Assembly (NCBI GenBank): GCA_965658445.1
Contig: CBFHSF010000001.1
Coordinates: forward strand, 186,001 to 250,000
Direction of reading: 5' to 3'
Length of the DNA: 64,000 nt
Source: CBFHSF01 sp965658445
GTDB lineage: Bacteria > Bacteroidota > Bacteroidia > Flavobacteriales > Schleiferiaceae
The notes beneath the pieces are model-generated. The model saw only the letters and a program-made list of their open reading frames with translations, did not search any database and was not told the origin of the DNA. This document shows, in pieces, positions 51,134-59,216 of the stretch (position 1 is the first letter of the stretch; each line of letters begins with the position of its first letter). The position numbers and the translations under genes are program-made.

Positions 51134-52484
51134 AATCTTTATTACCATACTACTTCTTGCATTTTCAAATGTAAGTAAAGCTCAGACCGGAACGGAGTTT
51201 TGGTTCGCAGCGCCTATGGTCACCAAAGGACATACAGATAGACCCATCGCTGTACGCTTGATCAATCTGGAGAAGAAGAATACCATTACTATTGATCAAC
51301 CGGCAAATTCCAGTTTCACACCCATCACGGTTACTGTTTTACCTGGAAGGGCAACCAGCGTTGATTTGACTCCATTTATCGTCGATATAGAATCTGGAGC
51401 TTCCATGGTTACCACCAAAAAGGGTATTCGCATTGTGGGAACCGAAAAATTTCAAGCTTTTTACGAAGTAATATCCAGCCGATACAACAAAGATATTTTT
51501 ACACTGAAGGGAGCAAGTGCCATTGGTACAAAATTTATAGTCCCTAGTCAGAATGTTTGGAATTTAGATACTACTCGATTTACCCCTAAGCCCACCGCAG
51601 AGATCAATATTGTATCCGTAGAAGACAACAATCTGATAACCGTTAAGACCAAAGTGCCTTTGGATGGTTCTACTCAATCCGTGAATACTTTCTTTCTTAA
51701 AAAAGGGGAGACGGTGAGCATAAAATCTCTTTACGGTGGTCCCACCAAAATGCTAACAGGAACAGAAGTATCGGCCAAAAAGGGAATAGCCGTTACCATT
51801 TCTGAAGACAGCATGCTCAAAAAATCTTACGGAGGTTGCGCTGATCTCATTGGTGACCAAGTCGTGCCTGAGGAAAATCTCGGCAATGAATACATAGTAA
51901 TTCGTGGGGGACTCACTGGGAATAGTAGCGATGATAGGGACGTAGTTTTTATTACGGGAGTAAAGGACAACACTGTAGTTTATTACGATACGGGATCTCT
52001 AATTGTGGACCGCGGAGAAACGAAGGGCATTCTAATGAAAGGCGGAAATAATAAAACCGAAACACTCTACTCAAATGACGACTTTGCCGTTACTCAGGTT
52101 TCGGGGTATGGCTGTGAGGTGGGAATGGCCCAGATCCCACCTCTGAGCTGTACAGGTTCCAAATCTGTTGAGGTATATAGAACGACCAAGGAAAGCTTTT
52201 ACCTCATTATCTTAGTTCCCATGGGGGGAGAGAACTTGTTCAGTACACGTCCTCCCAATCTGTTTAATGGTGGAATGTTTAGCCCTGTGCCCAACTCCAA
52301 TTACATGTATCTGAGAAAGAGTTTTGGAACCGGGCAGATTAAAGTTGGGACCTCTGTTCGCGTAGAAAACCAGAAGTATTCATTTCAACTGGGAATTTCT
52401 AATGGCGGAAAGAAGAGTGGTTGTAATTTTGGCTTTTTTACGGACTTTATCAAAATGAAAACCTACAGCATTTTTCACTTTTAA
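51078..52484 (+). CDS. IgGFc-binding-like exported protein
   Basis: The 468-residue protein overlaps the upstream gene by 56 bp; ATG 51078 is the only plausible start because a signal peptide (SQWLGRIFITILLLAFSNVSKAQ) follows at 14-36. The mature part opens with TGTEFWFAAPMV, as in IgGFc-binding N-terminal domains of Bacteroidota secreted proteins, and forms a beta-rich module of repeats to the end. Unlike most relatives it has no PKD or CHU_C domain behind it and stops with a hydrophobic SIFHF. A C-terminal sorting part may have been lost. Confidence 0.75.
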   Translation: MITTEEPINSSATSQWLGRIFITILLLAFSNVSKAQTGTEFWFAAPMVTKGHTDRPIAVRLINLEKKNTITIDQPANSSFTPITVTVLPGRATSVDLTPFIVDIESGASMVTTKKGIRIVGTEKFQAFYEVISSRYNKDIFTLKGASAIGTKFIVPSQNVWNLDTTRFTPKPTAEINIVSVEDNNLITVKTKVPLDGSTQSVNTFFLKKGETVSIKSLYGGPTKMLTGTEVSAKKGIAVTISEDSMLKKSYGGCADLIGDQVVPEENLGNEYIVIRGGLTGNSSDDRDVVFITGVKDNTVVYYDTGSLIVDRGETKGILMKGGNNKTETLYSNDDFAVTQVSGYGCEVGMAQIPPLSCTGSKSVEVYRTTKESFYLIILVPMGGENLFSTRPPNLFNGGMFSPVPNSNYMYLRKSFGTGQIKVGTSVRVENQKYSFQLGISNGGKKSGCNFGFFTDFIKMKTYSIFHF

Positions 52485-52560
52485 GATTTTTTGGCCCCTA
52501 GACTTTGATTGGCTTGAAGACTGTGTACTATTTTGTTTAACTTGCAGAAAAGAATCATTG

Positions 52561-52580
52561 AACAGGCGGGTGCCTGTTTG
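52561..52580 (+). terminator. Weak hairpin behind the IgGFc-like gene
   Basis: AACAGGC (52561-52567) / GCCTGTT (52572-52578) pairs over 7 bp with a GGGT loop and only three following T/G, so termination would be weak. Confidence 0.4.
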
Positions 52581-52609
52581 TAACCAGATATTTCAAACCT
52601 ATTTTATTC

Positions 52610-52828
52610 GTGGAAAAAACAAGACTGTATATAGAGAGCAGAGGCTTTGAGGTGTGCAGCCGTCTTGGGGATAGATTGCAAATTCGTCCTTCCAGAATTC
52701 GATTGTTTTTTATCTACTCCTCTTGCTTGGCATTGGGATCCCCACTGATTATTTATCTCATTTTAGCTTTTTTACTAAAGCTCAAAGACTACGTTTACAG
52801 TCGTCGAACCACCATGTTTGACCTGTAA
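52610..52828 (+). CDS. PspC-domain small membrane protein
   Basis: The 72-residue protein starts at GTG 52610. It carries a PspC domain: a short GFEVCSRLGDRL segment, an RPSRIRLFFIYSS turn and one long helix (LALGSPLIIYLILAFLLK). PspC proteins sit in the inner membrane and are linked to envelope stress in other phyla; in this phylum short forms of unknown role are common. Its TAA is followed immediately by the ATG of the K+ channel gene (52829), so the two are made together. Confidence 0.85.
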   Translation: MEKTRLYIESRGFEVCSRLGDRLQIRPSRIRLFFIYSSCLALGSPLIIYLILAFLLKLKDYVYSRRTTMFDL

Positions 52829-53833
52829 ATGAGTCCTGTAATTCCCACACGTAAACTCTTTAGAGCCCTCTGGCTTCTGGCATTGATCAATGTGGTCGGA
52901 GTCGGCGGATACATGTATTTTGAGAATTACTCTTTTGAGGATGCATTTTACATGACGATTCAGACGGTTTCTACCGTTGGATTCAATGAGGTGCAACCCT
53001 TTACGGGGGGAGGTAAGTACTTTACCATATTTTTAATACTCACGAGCTTTGGTACCTTTGCCTATGGAGCTTCCATTATCGTACAAATTGTATTTGATGG
53101 TTCCCTCGCTTCTTACTATAAATATTACAGAGTGCAAGGAAAGATTGACAAACTAGAAAATCACGTTATCGTTTGTGGCTTTGGCCGAAATGGAAAACAA
53201 GTAGCAAGAAAACTCAAGGCCTACAAGCAATCCTTTGTCGTAGTGGATTTACTTGAGGAAAGGATGTCTGATTACGATCCTGGAAACATGCTGTATATTG
53301 TTGGAAATGCTTCTGCCGATGAAATACTGGAGAGAGCTGGGATTCGAAGAGCGAAGGCGGTAGTAGCCTCTTTGGCGCACGACGCTGATAACCTCTTTGT
53401 GGTAGTAACCGCAAAACAATTGAACCCCTCCCTTAACATCGTAGCCCGCGCCAACGAGGAAACATCAAAGAGTAAATTATTAGCAGCGGGAGCAACCAGC
53501 ACTGTCATGCCCAATGAAGTCGGGGGAACTCATATGGCGGATAACCTAATGTCTCCAGATGTGGTAGAATTCATTGACCACCTTTCGGTAGGAGGATCTT
53601 CAGAAACCAATATCGAAGAAATTCTGGTCAATGACATTCTCGCAGAAAATACACAACAGATTTCAGATTTGGACATTAGAAAAACTACGGGATGTACGGT
53701 TATAGGCTACAAAACGGAAAATGGCGATTTCGAAATCAACCCAGGTGCAGACGTTAAGCTTACCCGTAACTCCAAGCTATTTGTCTTGGGAACCACCGAA
53801 CAAATCAAGAATTTACAAAAGTTGTTTTCATAA
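52829..53833 (+). CDS. Two-helix potassium channel with RCK/TrkA-N domain
   Basis: The 334-residue protein has TM1 (about 11-30), a pore loop with TVGFNE near 49-54 (the usual filter is TVGYG), TM2 (about 62-86) and an RCK domain from about 108 with the Rossmann GFGRNGKQV and VVDLLEE. A second RCK-C part follows (about 240-334). It should form a tetrameric K+ channel gated by a ligand or nucleotide. The filter TVGFNE departs from TVGYGD, which may change selectivity. It is coupled to the PspC gene in front. Confidence 0.9.
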   Translation: MSPVIPTRKLFRALWLLALINVVGVGGYMYFENYSFEDAFYMTIQTVSTVGFNEVQPFTGGGKYFTIFLILTSFGTFAYGASIIVQIVFDGSLASYYKYYRVQGKIDKLENHVIVCGFGRNGKQVARKLKAYKQSFVVVDLLEERMSDYDPGNMLYIVGNASADEILERAGIRRAKAVVASLAHDADNLFVVVTAKQLNPSLNIVARANEETSKSKLLAAGATSTVMPNEVGGTHMADNLMSPDVVEFIDHLSVGGSSETNIEEILVNDILAENTQQISDLDIRKTTGCTVIGYKTENGDFEINPGADVKLTRNSKLFVLGTTEQIKNLQKLFS

Positions 53834-53873
53834 GGAAAGTCGACTACACCAAAATAATATGACCCCTTAACGA

Positions 53874-54788
53874 ATGAAAAAAGTACTTGTCACGGGAAGC
53901 AATGGTCTACTAGGTCAAAAAATAATACTAGGCTATGCGAGTTTGCCCGAATGGGAAATTATCGGAACGGGGTTGGGTCCCAACAGAATTACTTCCGATT
54001 CTGATTTTTCATACGTAACTCTAGATATTACCAAAAGACAGGATGTTCTCCGTGTACTTGAAGAACAGAAGCCAGATGTAGTGATCAATACCGCGGCAAT
54101 GACCAACGTCGACGCCTGCGAGGACGATCCCATGGGATGTGATGAGCTCAATGTAGAGGCAGTCAAACATCTGGTTGAAGCCTGTGAAAAAATCAATGCA
54201 CATATTATTCACCTTTCTACCGACTTTATTTTTGACGGAAAAGACGGGCCTTATGACGAAGACGACATTCCCAATCCTTTGAGTTACTACGGCAAGAGTA
54301 AGTTACTCTCTGAGGGAATTGTCATGAAGTCTCAGTGCAAGTGGAGTATAGTCCGCACGGTTTTAGTCATAGGAATCACCGAGGGTATGTCTCGCTCCAA
54401 TATTATTCTTTGGGCCAAAGGCGCCTTGGGAACCGGCAATGAAATTTCCGTGGTCAATGACCAGTACAGAACGCCCACCCTTGCGGAAGACCTTGCAGAC
54501 GGTTGCATGCTCATCGCCGAAAAGGGCGAGGCCGGAGTGTTTAACATTTCAGGAAAAGACTTCTTGTCAATCTTGGAGATTGTACACCAAATTGCGGATT
54601 ACTTTGGTTTTGATAAGTCTCACATTAAGGAAGTGTCTTCCGAGACTTTAAATCAGCGAGCTAAGCGTCCTCCAGTAACTGGTTTTAAATTAGATAAAGC
54701 CATTAAAAACTTGGGATATTCTCCCAGAAGTTTCAGAGAAAGTATACAAATCATAGAGGAGCAAGCTGCGAGTCAAAAGAAAGTCTAG
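53874..54788 (+). CDS. RmlD-like NAD(P)-dependent sugar reductase
   Basis: The 304-residue SDR-family protein has the NAD-binding GSNGLLGQK (7-15), the YxxxK catalytic pair in YYGKSK (near 139-144) and STDFIFDG, as in dTDP-4-dehydrorhamnose reductases and related NAD-dependent epimerases. It may make an activated deoxysugar for envelope glycans, but no other rml genes are near, so the substrate is unknown. It follows the K+ channel gene by 40 nt on the same strand. Confidence 0.88.
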   Translation: MKKVLVTGSNGLLGQKIILGYASLPEWEIIGTGLGPNRITSDSDFSYVTLDITKRQDVLRVLEEQKPDVVINTAAMTNVDACEDDPMGCDELNVEAVKHLVEACEKINAHIIHLSTDFIFDGKDGPYDEDDIPNPLSYYGKSKLLSEGIVMKSQCKWSIVRTVLVIGITEGMSRSNIILWAKGALGTGNEISVVNDQYRTPTLAEDLADGCMLIAEKGEAGVFNISGKDFLSILEIVHQIADYFGFDKSHIKEVSSETLNQRAKRPPVTGFKLDKAIKNLGYSPRSFRESIQIIEEQAASQKKV

Positions 54789-54817
54789 CATCCTTTAGCA
54801 GGCCCCAATTATTCTGT

Positions 54818-54825
54818 TATATTTG
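54818..54825 (+). promoter_or_regulatory. -7 box of the NSS transporter gene
   Basis: TATATTTG is a full match to TAnnTTTG, 26 nt before the ATG. It is flanked by CCCCAA (54803-54808) and TTGGGG (54823-54828), a possible weak inverted repeat. Confidence 0.6.
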
Positions 54826-54851
54826 GGGAATTCACCAAAAAATTAGCACGT

Positions 54852-56762
54852 ATGACCACCAATAACGAATCCTGGGGTTCCAGGGTCGGTTTGATTTTAG
54901 CCATGGCAGGAAATGCCGTTGGTTTGGGTAATTTCTTGAGGTTTCCAGTACAAGCCGTTCAAAACGGAGGAGGAGCCTTTATCATTCCCTATCTCGTTTG
55001 TTTTATTTTGATGGGGATTCCCCTCCTATGGATGGAGTGGGGAATCGGTCGCTTTGGTGGAACCAAGGGGCACCACTCTACGCCCTTTATCCTAGACTCC
55101 ATGAACAAGAGAAAGTTCTGGAAGTACATCGGGGTTTTTGGAATTTTCACAAACATCGCGGTAGCTTCTTACTACTGTTACATTGAATCTTGGACATTGT
55201 CTTATGTGTACCACTCCATTATTGGTTCCTTTAGAGGACTCTCTCAAAGTGGAGTTGCTGATTTTTTCTTGGATTACCTCAAGTTGGATGAATCTACCAC
55301 GGGTATTCCCTTTGAGGCGGTAATTTTCTACTTGGTGGTTCTGCTACTCAACACTTGGATTCTATCTAAGGGTTTGGGTGGAGTAGAGCGCGTAGCTAAA
55401 ATTGGAGTTCCCATGCTCCTGATCTTTGGAGCCTTTTTGGCTATCAAAGGTCTTCTTCTTGGAGATTCTGGAGCCAGCATAGAAAACCCCGATGCCAATG
55501 CATGGGATGGATTCAACTTCTTGTGGACGCCACAGTTTGATTCTCTGGCCAACCCCAAGGTTTGGCTGGCTGCTGCAGGTCAGATATTCTTCACCCTCTC
55601 GGTGGGGATGGGAACCGTTCACTGTTATGCCTCGTATCTCAAAATGAAAGACGATGTGGCGCTCAACGCCGTTTCCGCTGGATTTACCAATGAGTTTGTA
55701 GAAGTGGTTTTGGGATCTATGATTGTTATCCCCATCGCTGCTGGTTATTTGGGAATTGATTGGGTAAGAGAAAACGCTGGGTTTGGAATGGCATTCCAAA
55801 CCATGCCTTATTTATTTGATAAATGGGGTCCCATATTGTCTACACTCTCTGGAGTCTTCTGGTTTGGTCTTTTGTTCTTTGCCGGAATTACCTCTTCACT
55901 AGCCATGGGTACTCCTTGGGTTGGATTCCTAAAAGATGAATTCAACTGGAATCGCAAAAAGGCCGCTTGGTCCTTTGGTTTGATTATTTTGATTTTTGGA
56001 CTTCCCACTGTTTTTGGAAATACCTATGTGGGGGGCGCTATGCAGCAAACCATATTTAACCAATATGACTATTGGGGAGGTACCGTATCTCTCGTAGTAT
56101 TCGCATTGATTGAAGCCATATTATTTGCTTGGATCTTTGGCATCGACAAGGGTTGGGCAGAAATCAACCGCGGGGCGGATATCAAAATCCCCAACATCTT
56201 TAAGTTTATTATGAAGTACATTACCCCAGCACTATTGCTGTTCGTTTTTGTAGGTTCATTGATCACTCCAAAAATCATTAAGGTGGTTGACCTAAAAGGA
56301 GTGGATGCAGGTACTCGAGTTGAAGTAGTCAACTTCCTTGCAGACAAAGGATTTGAATTTAGGGGAGAAGCCAAAGACAAAACCAAAATGACGGTTTCTG
56401 GAAATATATTCTCTACTCAGTTTGCCTCTCAGGTTCAATTTGAGAAAGCCATGATGGAGCAGTTTAGTTTAACGCCTGAGGAGCTCAAGGTTTCTGATTT
56501 CCAAAACTGGGCCGGAGAATTCTCTGACTTGTTAAGCGGAGATGGATGGGAGCTAGACAATTCTGCCATCATTGCACAATTGGCAAATACTGGATTGAAC
56601 GATCAAATCGCCAACGCAGATAACCCCACTTTGGCAAAAGAATTACAGAAGACAAAACTATTTACGAATATCGGACGTTCTCTATTGGCTTTCCTCTTTG
56701 TTGGAATCGCATTTTTAGTGTACATTGCTTACAAGAAGCGTCTTAAAGAAAACACCATATGA
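54852..56762 (+). CDS. Neurotransmitter:sodium symporter with a soluble insertion
   Basis: The 636-residue NSS-family transporter has 12 helices. TM1 carries the Na+/Cl- site motif GNAVGLGNFLRFP (16-28), and TM6 has SVGMGTVHCYASY. It imports amino acids or similar solutes with Na+. It is longer than the usual 440-520 residues because of about 120 residues of soluble sequence between TM11 and TM12 (about 475-600, with QFASQVQFEKAMMEQFSL). Its stop overlaps the start of a 40-residue MetS-like protein by 4 nt (ATGA). It has its own promoter. Confidence 0.92.
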   Translation: MTTNNESWGSRVGLILAMAGNAVGLGNFLRFPVQAVQNGGGAFIIPYLVCFILMGIPLLWMEWGIGRFGGTKGHHSTPFILDSMNKRKFWKYIGVFGIFTNIAVASYYCYIESWTLSYVYHSIIGSFRGLSQSGVADFFLDYLKLDESTTGIPFEAVIFYLVVLLLNTWILSKGLGGVERVAKIGVPMLLIFGAFLAIKGLLLGDSGASIENPDANAWDGFNFLWTPQFDSLANPKVWLAAAGQIFFTLSVGMGTVHCYASYLKMKDDVALNAVSAGFTNEFVEVVLGSMIVIPIAAGYLGIDWVRENAGFGMAFQTMPYLFDKWGPILSTLSGVFWFGLLFFAGITSSLAMGTPWVGFLKDEFNWNRKKAAWSFGLIILIFGLPTVFGNTYVGGAMQQTIFNQYDYWGGTVSLVVFALIEAILFAWIFGIDKGWAEINRGADIKIPNIFKFIMKYITPALLLFVFVGSLITPKIIKVVDLKGVDAGTRVEVVNFLADKGFEFRGEAKDKTKMTVSGNIFSTQFASQVQFEKAMMEQFSLTPEELKVSDFQNWAGEFSDLLSGDGWELDNSAIIAQLANTGLNDQIANADNPTLAKELQKTKLFTNIGRSLLAFLFVGIAFLVYIAYKKRLKENTI

Positions 56763-56881
56763 ACACATCCGCATTAATCACCATGGTTCTTACACAAGTC
56801 GTAGTAACCGCGCTAACGGGCTACTTCTTTTACAAGGTGCTCTACACAAAGCCCAATAGCGATCAATCCGCAGACAAATAG
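56759..56881 (+). CDS. MetS-like small subunit of an NSS transporter
   Basis: A 40-residue frame (ATG 56759, TAG 56881) overlapping the NSS stop by 4 nt. The peptide has a short polar start, one hydrophobic helix (LITMVLTQVVVTALTGYFFY) and a polar tail. It resembles the small MetS subunit that pairs with the NSS-type methionine importer MetP in actinobacteria, which is required for activity. Too short for confident homology by eye; the coupling and topology are the support. Confidence 0.8.
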   Translation: MNTSALITMVLTQVVVTALTGYFFYKVLYTKPNSDQSADK

Positions 56882-56935
56882 TTCAACTATTTTAACATAT
56901 TAGTATTCGTTTTCAAACGGATACAGTGGTTTATC

Positions 56936-56968
56936 AGACTTCCCGCCTCGGCGGGAAGTCTTAGTTTT
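56936..56968 (+). terminator. Terminator of the NSS operon
   Basis: The stem AGACTTCCCGC (56936-56946) / GCGGGAAGTCT (56951-56961) pairs over 11 bp with a 4-nt loop, then T-rich DNA. Its end overlaps the next promoter box. Confidence 0.85.
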
Positions 56969-56969
56969 A
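56962..56969 (+). promoter_or_regulatory. Candidate -7 box of the HhH gene
   Basis: TAGTTTTA is a 7 of 8 match to TAnnTTTG and ends 4 nt before the ATG at 56974, suggesting a leaderless mRNA. Confidence 0.5.
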
Positions 56970-56973
56970 CACC

Positions 56974-57699
56974 ATGTCATTTTTAGGAAATGCGGCCCAG
57001 CGCCGCGGTATTTGGACAGTGTGGTTTTTTGCCTTGGTTTCTTGGGCGACATTTATCATTTGGGAGATCAATCGTCCCATTCCTGAGATGGTAGTGCAGT
57101 CAATGAGAAATCCGGAACCCGTAAAGCTAAGTGCAGAAGTCTTACCAAGGTCTTCTCAAAACCACACATCCAAATCCCTTACTTCGGGTTATCAGACCTC
57201 AATGGATGAAGTCTCTGCCTACGTTCTTCCCACTCAAAAAGGACATGGTGAAAAGAAGAATGTCAAAAAACCATCTGTAAGGAAGATAAATATCAATCGT
57301 GCAACTGCAGAAGAACTAAGGGTCCTCAGAGGTGTTGGTCCGGTTTTGTCGGAGCGAATTGTTAAGTACCGGAATGCATTGGGTGGCTTCGCGAGAACCG
57401 ATCAACTTTATGAGGTATTTGGATTGGATTCTTCAGTTGTGGATTACAACCTAGACAACCTTTACATTGATGGTAGGGTAGGAACTATTTGTGTGAACAC
57501 TTGTTCTTATCTTGAATTGGTGTCTCACCCCTATATCGGTCCTCGCGAAGCGAGAGCAATTTTGGGGTTCGTTAAAGAGGTGAGGCCCTTTTCTTCCACA
57601 GCTGAAATCGAAGGATTAAATGAATTAAGCTCAGATAAATTCCGTAAAATTGTACCCTATTTATCTATTAAAGAAGAGACTCCCCACTCAATAAAATAA
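56974..57699 (+). CDS. Membrane-anchored helix-hairpin-helix (ComEA-like) protein
   Basis: The 241-residue protein has one N-terminal membrane helix (about 14-31, IWTVWFFALVSWATFIIW), a linker and two helix-hairpin-helix units: ININRATAEELRVLRGVGPV (about 105-124, a ComEA-type motif) and NTCSYLELVSHPYIGPREA (about 177-195). ComEA binds DNA at the envelope during natural uptake; here the longer protein with two HhH units may bind DNA or act in a related step. A promoter is seen directly in front. No other competence genes are in this window. Confidence 0.85.
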   Translation: MSFLGNAAQRRGIWTVWFFALVSWATFIIWEINRPIPEMVVQSMRNPEPVKLSAEVLPRSSQNHTSKSLTSGYQTSMDEVSAYVLPTQKGHGEKKNVKKPSVRKININRATAEELRVLRGVGPVLSERIVKYRNALGGFARTDQLYEVFGLDSSVVDYNLDNLYIDGRVGTICVNTCSYLELVSHPYIGPREARAILGFVKEVRPFSSTAEIEGLNELSSDKFRKIVPYLSIKEETPHSIK

Positions 57700-57714
57700 A
57701 ACCAAGACACAACT

Positions 57715-58860
57715 ATGCACTTCGGAAAAACAGAAACACAAGAGATGATCGCGCAAACGGTTCGCGATTTTTGTGAACAGAATATCAAACCACATATTAT
57801 GGAATGGGACGAGGCTCAGACTTTTCCCGTTGAGACCATGAAAAAACTCGGAGAACTCGGACTTCTTGGAGTATTGGTACCCGAAGAGTATGGCGGTTCT
57901 GGTTTGACATATGACGAATACGTTACCGCCATTTTGGAATTGGCAAGAGTAGACCCTTCAATAGGTTTGTCTATGGCAGCCCACAACTCTTTGTGTACTG
58001 GTCACATTCTACAATTCGGTTCTGAAGAGCAAAAGAAAAAATGGTTGCCCAAACTTGCCACAGGTGAGTGGATTGGAGCTTGGGGACTTACTGAAGCCAA
58101 TACCGGTTCCGACGCCATGCGCATGAAATGTGTCGCCAAGAAGGACGGAAACGAATGGGTTCTGAATGGAGCTAAAAACTGGATCACTCACGGTAAGACG
58201 GGGGATGTTGCCGTTGTTCTTGCCCGCACGGGTGATTTGTTGGACAGCCATGGAATTACTGCATTTGTGGTGGAAAGAGGAACTCCTGGTTTTTCAGGTG
58301 GAAAGAAAGAAGACAAGCTAGGAATGCGCGCTTCAGAAACTGCTGAAATGATCTTCCAAGACTGTAGAATCCCAGAAGAGAACGTCTTGGGTCAAGTAGG
58401 AGAAGGATTTATTCAGGCTATGAAAGTTCTCGACGGAGGTCGCATCTCAATTGCTGCCTTGTCTTTGGGAATTGCACATGGTGCCTTGGATGCAGCTATA
58501 AAGTATTCTAAAGAAAGAGAACAGTTCGGACAGCCTATTTCTAATTTCCAAGCCATTGCCTTTAAATTGGCAGATATGTCTACGGATTTAGAAGCCGCGG
58601 AGCTTTTGACCTACCACGCAGCGTATCTAAAAAACAATGGCCTTCCGGTAACTACCATTTCTGCAGAAGCTAAGTACTTAGCCAGTGAAGTAGCGGTACA
58701 AAACTCTTTGGAAGCCGTTCAGATCTTTGGAGGCTACGGGTACACCAAGGACTTCCCAGTAGAAAAGTTCTATAGAGATTCTAAACTATGTACCATTGGA
58801 GAGGGAACCAGTGAAATCCAGAAAGTGGTGATTTCCAAAAATATATTGAAAGAAATGTAA
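57715..58860 (+). CDS. Acyl-CoA dehydrogenase
   Basis: The 381-residue protein is a FAD-dependent acyl-CoA dehydrogenase of the short/butyryl type by overall match. It has the FAD-contacting GLTEANTGSDA (about 123-133), GGRISIAALSLGIAHGALD and the C-terminal IGEGTSEIQKVVI with the expected catalytic Glu. It introduces a trans-2,3 double bond in acyl-CoA for fatty acid or branched-chain amino acid oxidation; electrons go to ETF. It follows the HhH gene by 15 nt. Chain length specificity cannot be told. Confidence 0.95.
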   Translation: MHFGKTETQEMIAQTVRDFCEQNIKPHIMEWDEAQTFPVETMKKLGELGLLGVLVPEEYGGSGLTYDEYVTAILELARVDPSIGLSMAAHNSLCTGHILQFGSEEQKKKWLPKLATGEWIGAWGLTEANTGSDAMRMKCVAKKDGNEWVLNGAKNWITHGKTGDVAVVLARTGDLLDSHGITAFVVERGTPGFSGGKKEDKLGMRASETAEMIFQDCRIPEENVLGQVGEGFIQAMKVLDGGRISIAALSLGIAHGALDAAIKYSKEREQFGQPISNFQAIAFKLADMSTDLEAAELLTYHAAYLKNNGLPVTTISAEAKYLASEVAVQNSLEAVQIFGGYGYTKDFPVEKFYRDSKLCTIGEGTSEIQKVVISKNILKEM

Positions 58861-58867
58861 GCAAGAC

Positions 58868-58897
58868 TTGTCACATTAGAAAATGTGATTACTTTTG
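58868..58897 (+). promoter_or_regulatory. Promoter of rpsU with an inverted repeat between its boxes
   Basis: TTG at 58868-58870 and TACTTTTG at 58890-58897 form a -33/-7 pair with 19 nt between. The spacer holds a perfect inverted repeat, TCACATT (58871-58877), AGAA, AATGTGA (58882-58888), a possible operator. Confidence 0.65.
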
Positions 58898-58909
58898 CAG
58901 CCACTAAAG

Positions 58910-58919
58910 AAGGGAGGTG
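58910..58919 (+). promoter_or_regulatory. Strong Shine-Dalgarno of rpsU
   Basis: AAGGGAGGTG, with the GGAGG core at 58913-58917, lies 8 nt before the rpsU ATG at 58926. It is the only canonical SD I saw in front of a gene in this window. Confidence 0.85.
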
Positions 58920-58925
58920 TTTTAA

Positions 58926-59117
58926 ATGCTCGTAGTACAAGTAAAAGAAGGAGAAGCAATCGAACGCGCACTTAAGCGTTACAAGCGTAAGTTTGACAGA
59001 ACGGGCACGATTCGTCAATTGAGGAGTCGTCAGCAATTCACTAAAAAATCTGTAAAGAGAAGAGGTGAAGTGATTAAAGCCGCATACGTACAGAAATTGA
59101 GAAACAACGAAGAATAA
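58926..59117 (+). CDS. rpsU: 30S ribosomal protein bS21
   Basis: The 63-residue protein is full length for bS21, basic, with LVVQVKEGEAIERALKRYKRKFDRTG at the start. In Bacteroidota bS21 with bS18 and bS6 masks the anti-Shine-Dalgarno of 16S rRNA, which explains the general lack of SD usage; ribosomes lacking bS21 then regain SD use. The strong SD here fits a feedback on bS21 levels. It has its own promoter and terminator and is followed by xerC. Confidence 0.97.
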   Translation: MLVVQVKEGEAIERALKRYKRKFDRTGTIRQLRSRQQFTKKSVKRRGEVIKAAYVQKLRNNEE

Positions 59118-59164
59118 GCAGAGGATAGAGATAGACTCTCGACATTCGTTCGTTTGAACATAGT

Positions 59165-59203
59165 AAAGCCACAACAGATTTGTATCTTGTTGTGGCTTTT
59201 TTT
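59165..59203 (+). terminator. Terminator of rpsU
   Basis: AAAGCCACAACA (59165-59176) pairs with TGTTGTGGCTTT (59188-59199) over 12 bp with an 11-nt loop, followed by a T run. Its arm AAAGCCAC recurs in the hpf terminator. Confidence 0.93.
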
Positions 59204-59216
59204 ATGCGCCAAACCC

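Noticed and set aside
52561..52580. Strong terminator of the IgGFc-like gene
   Set aside because: The stem is short and the T run is missing, so only a weak call is made.
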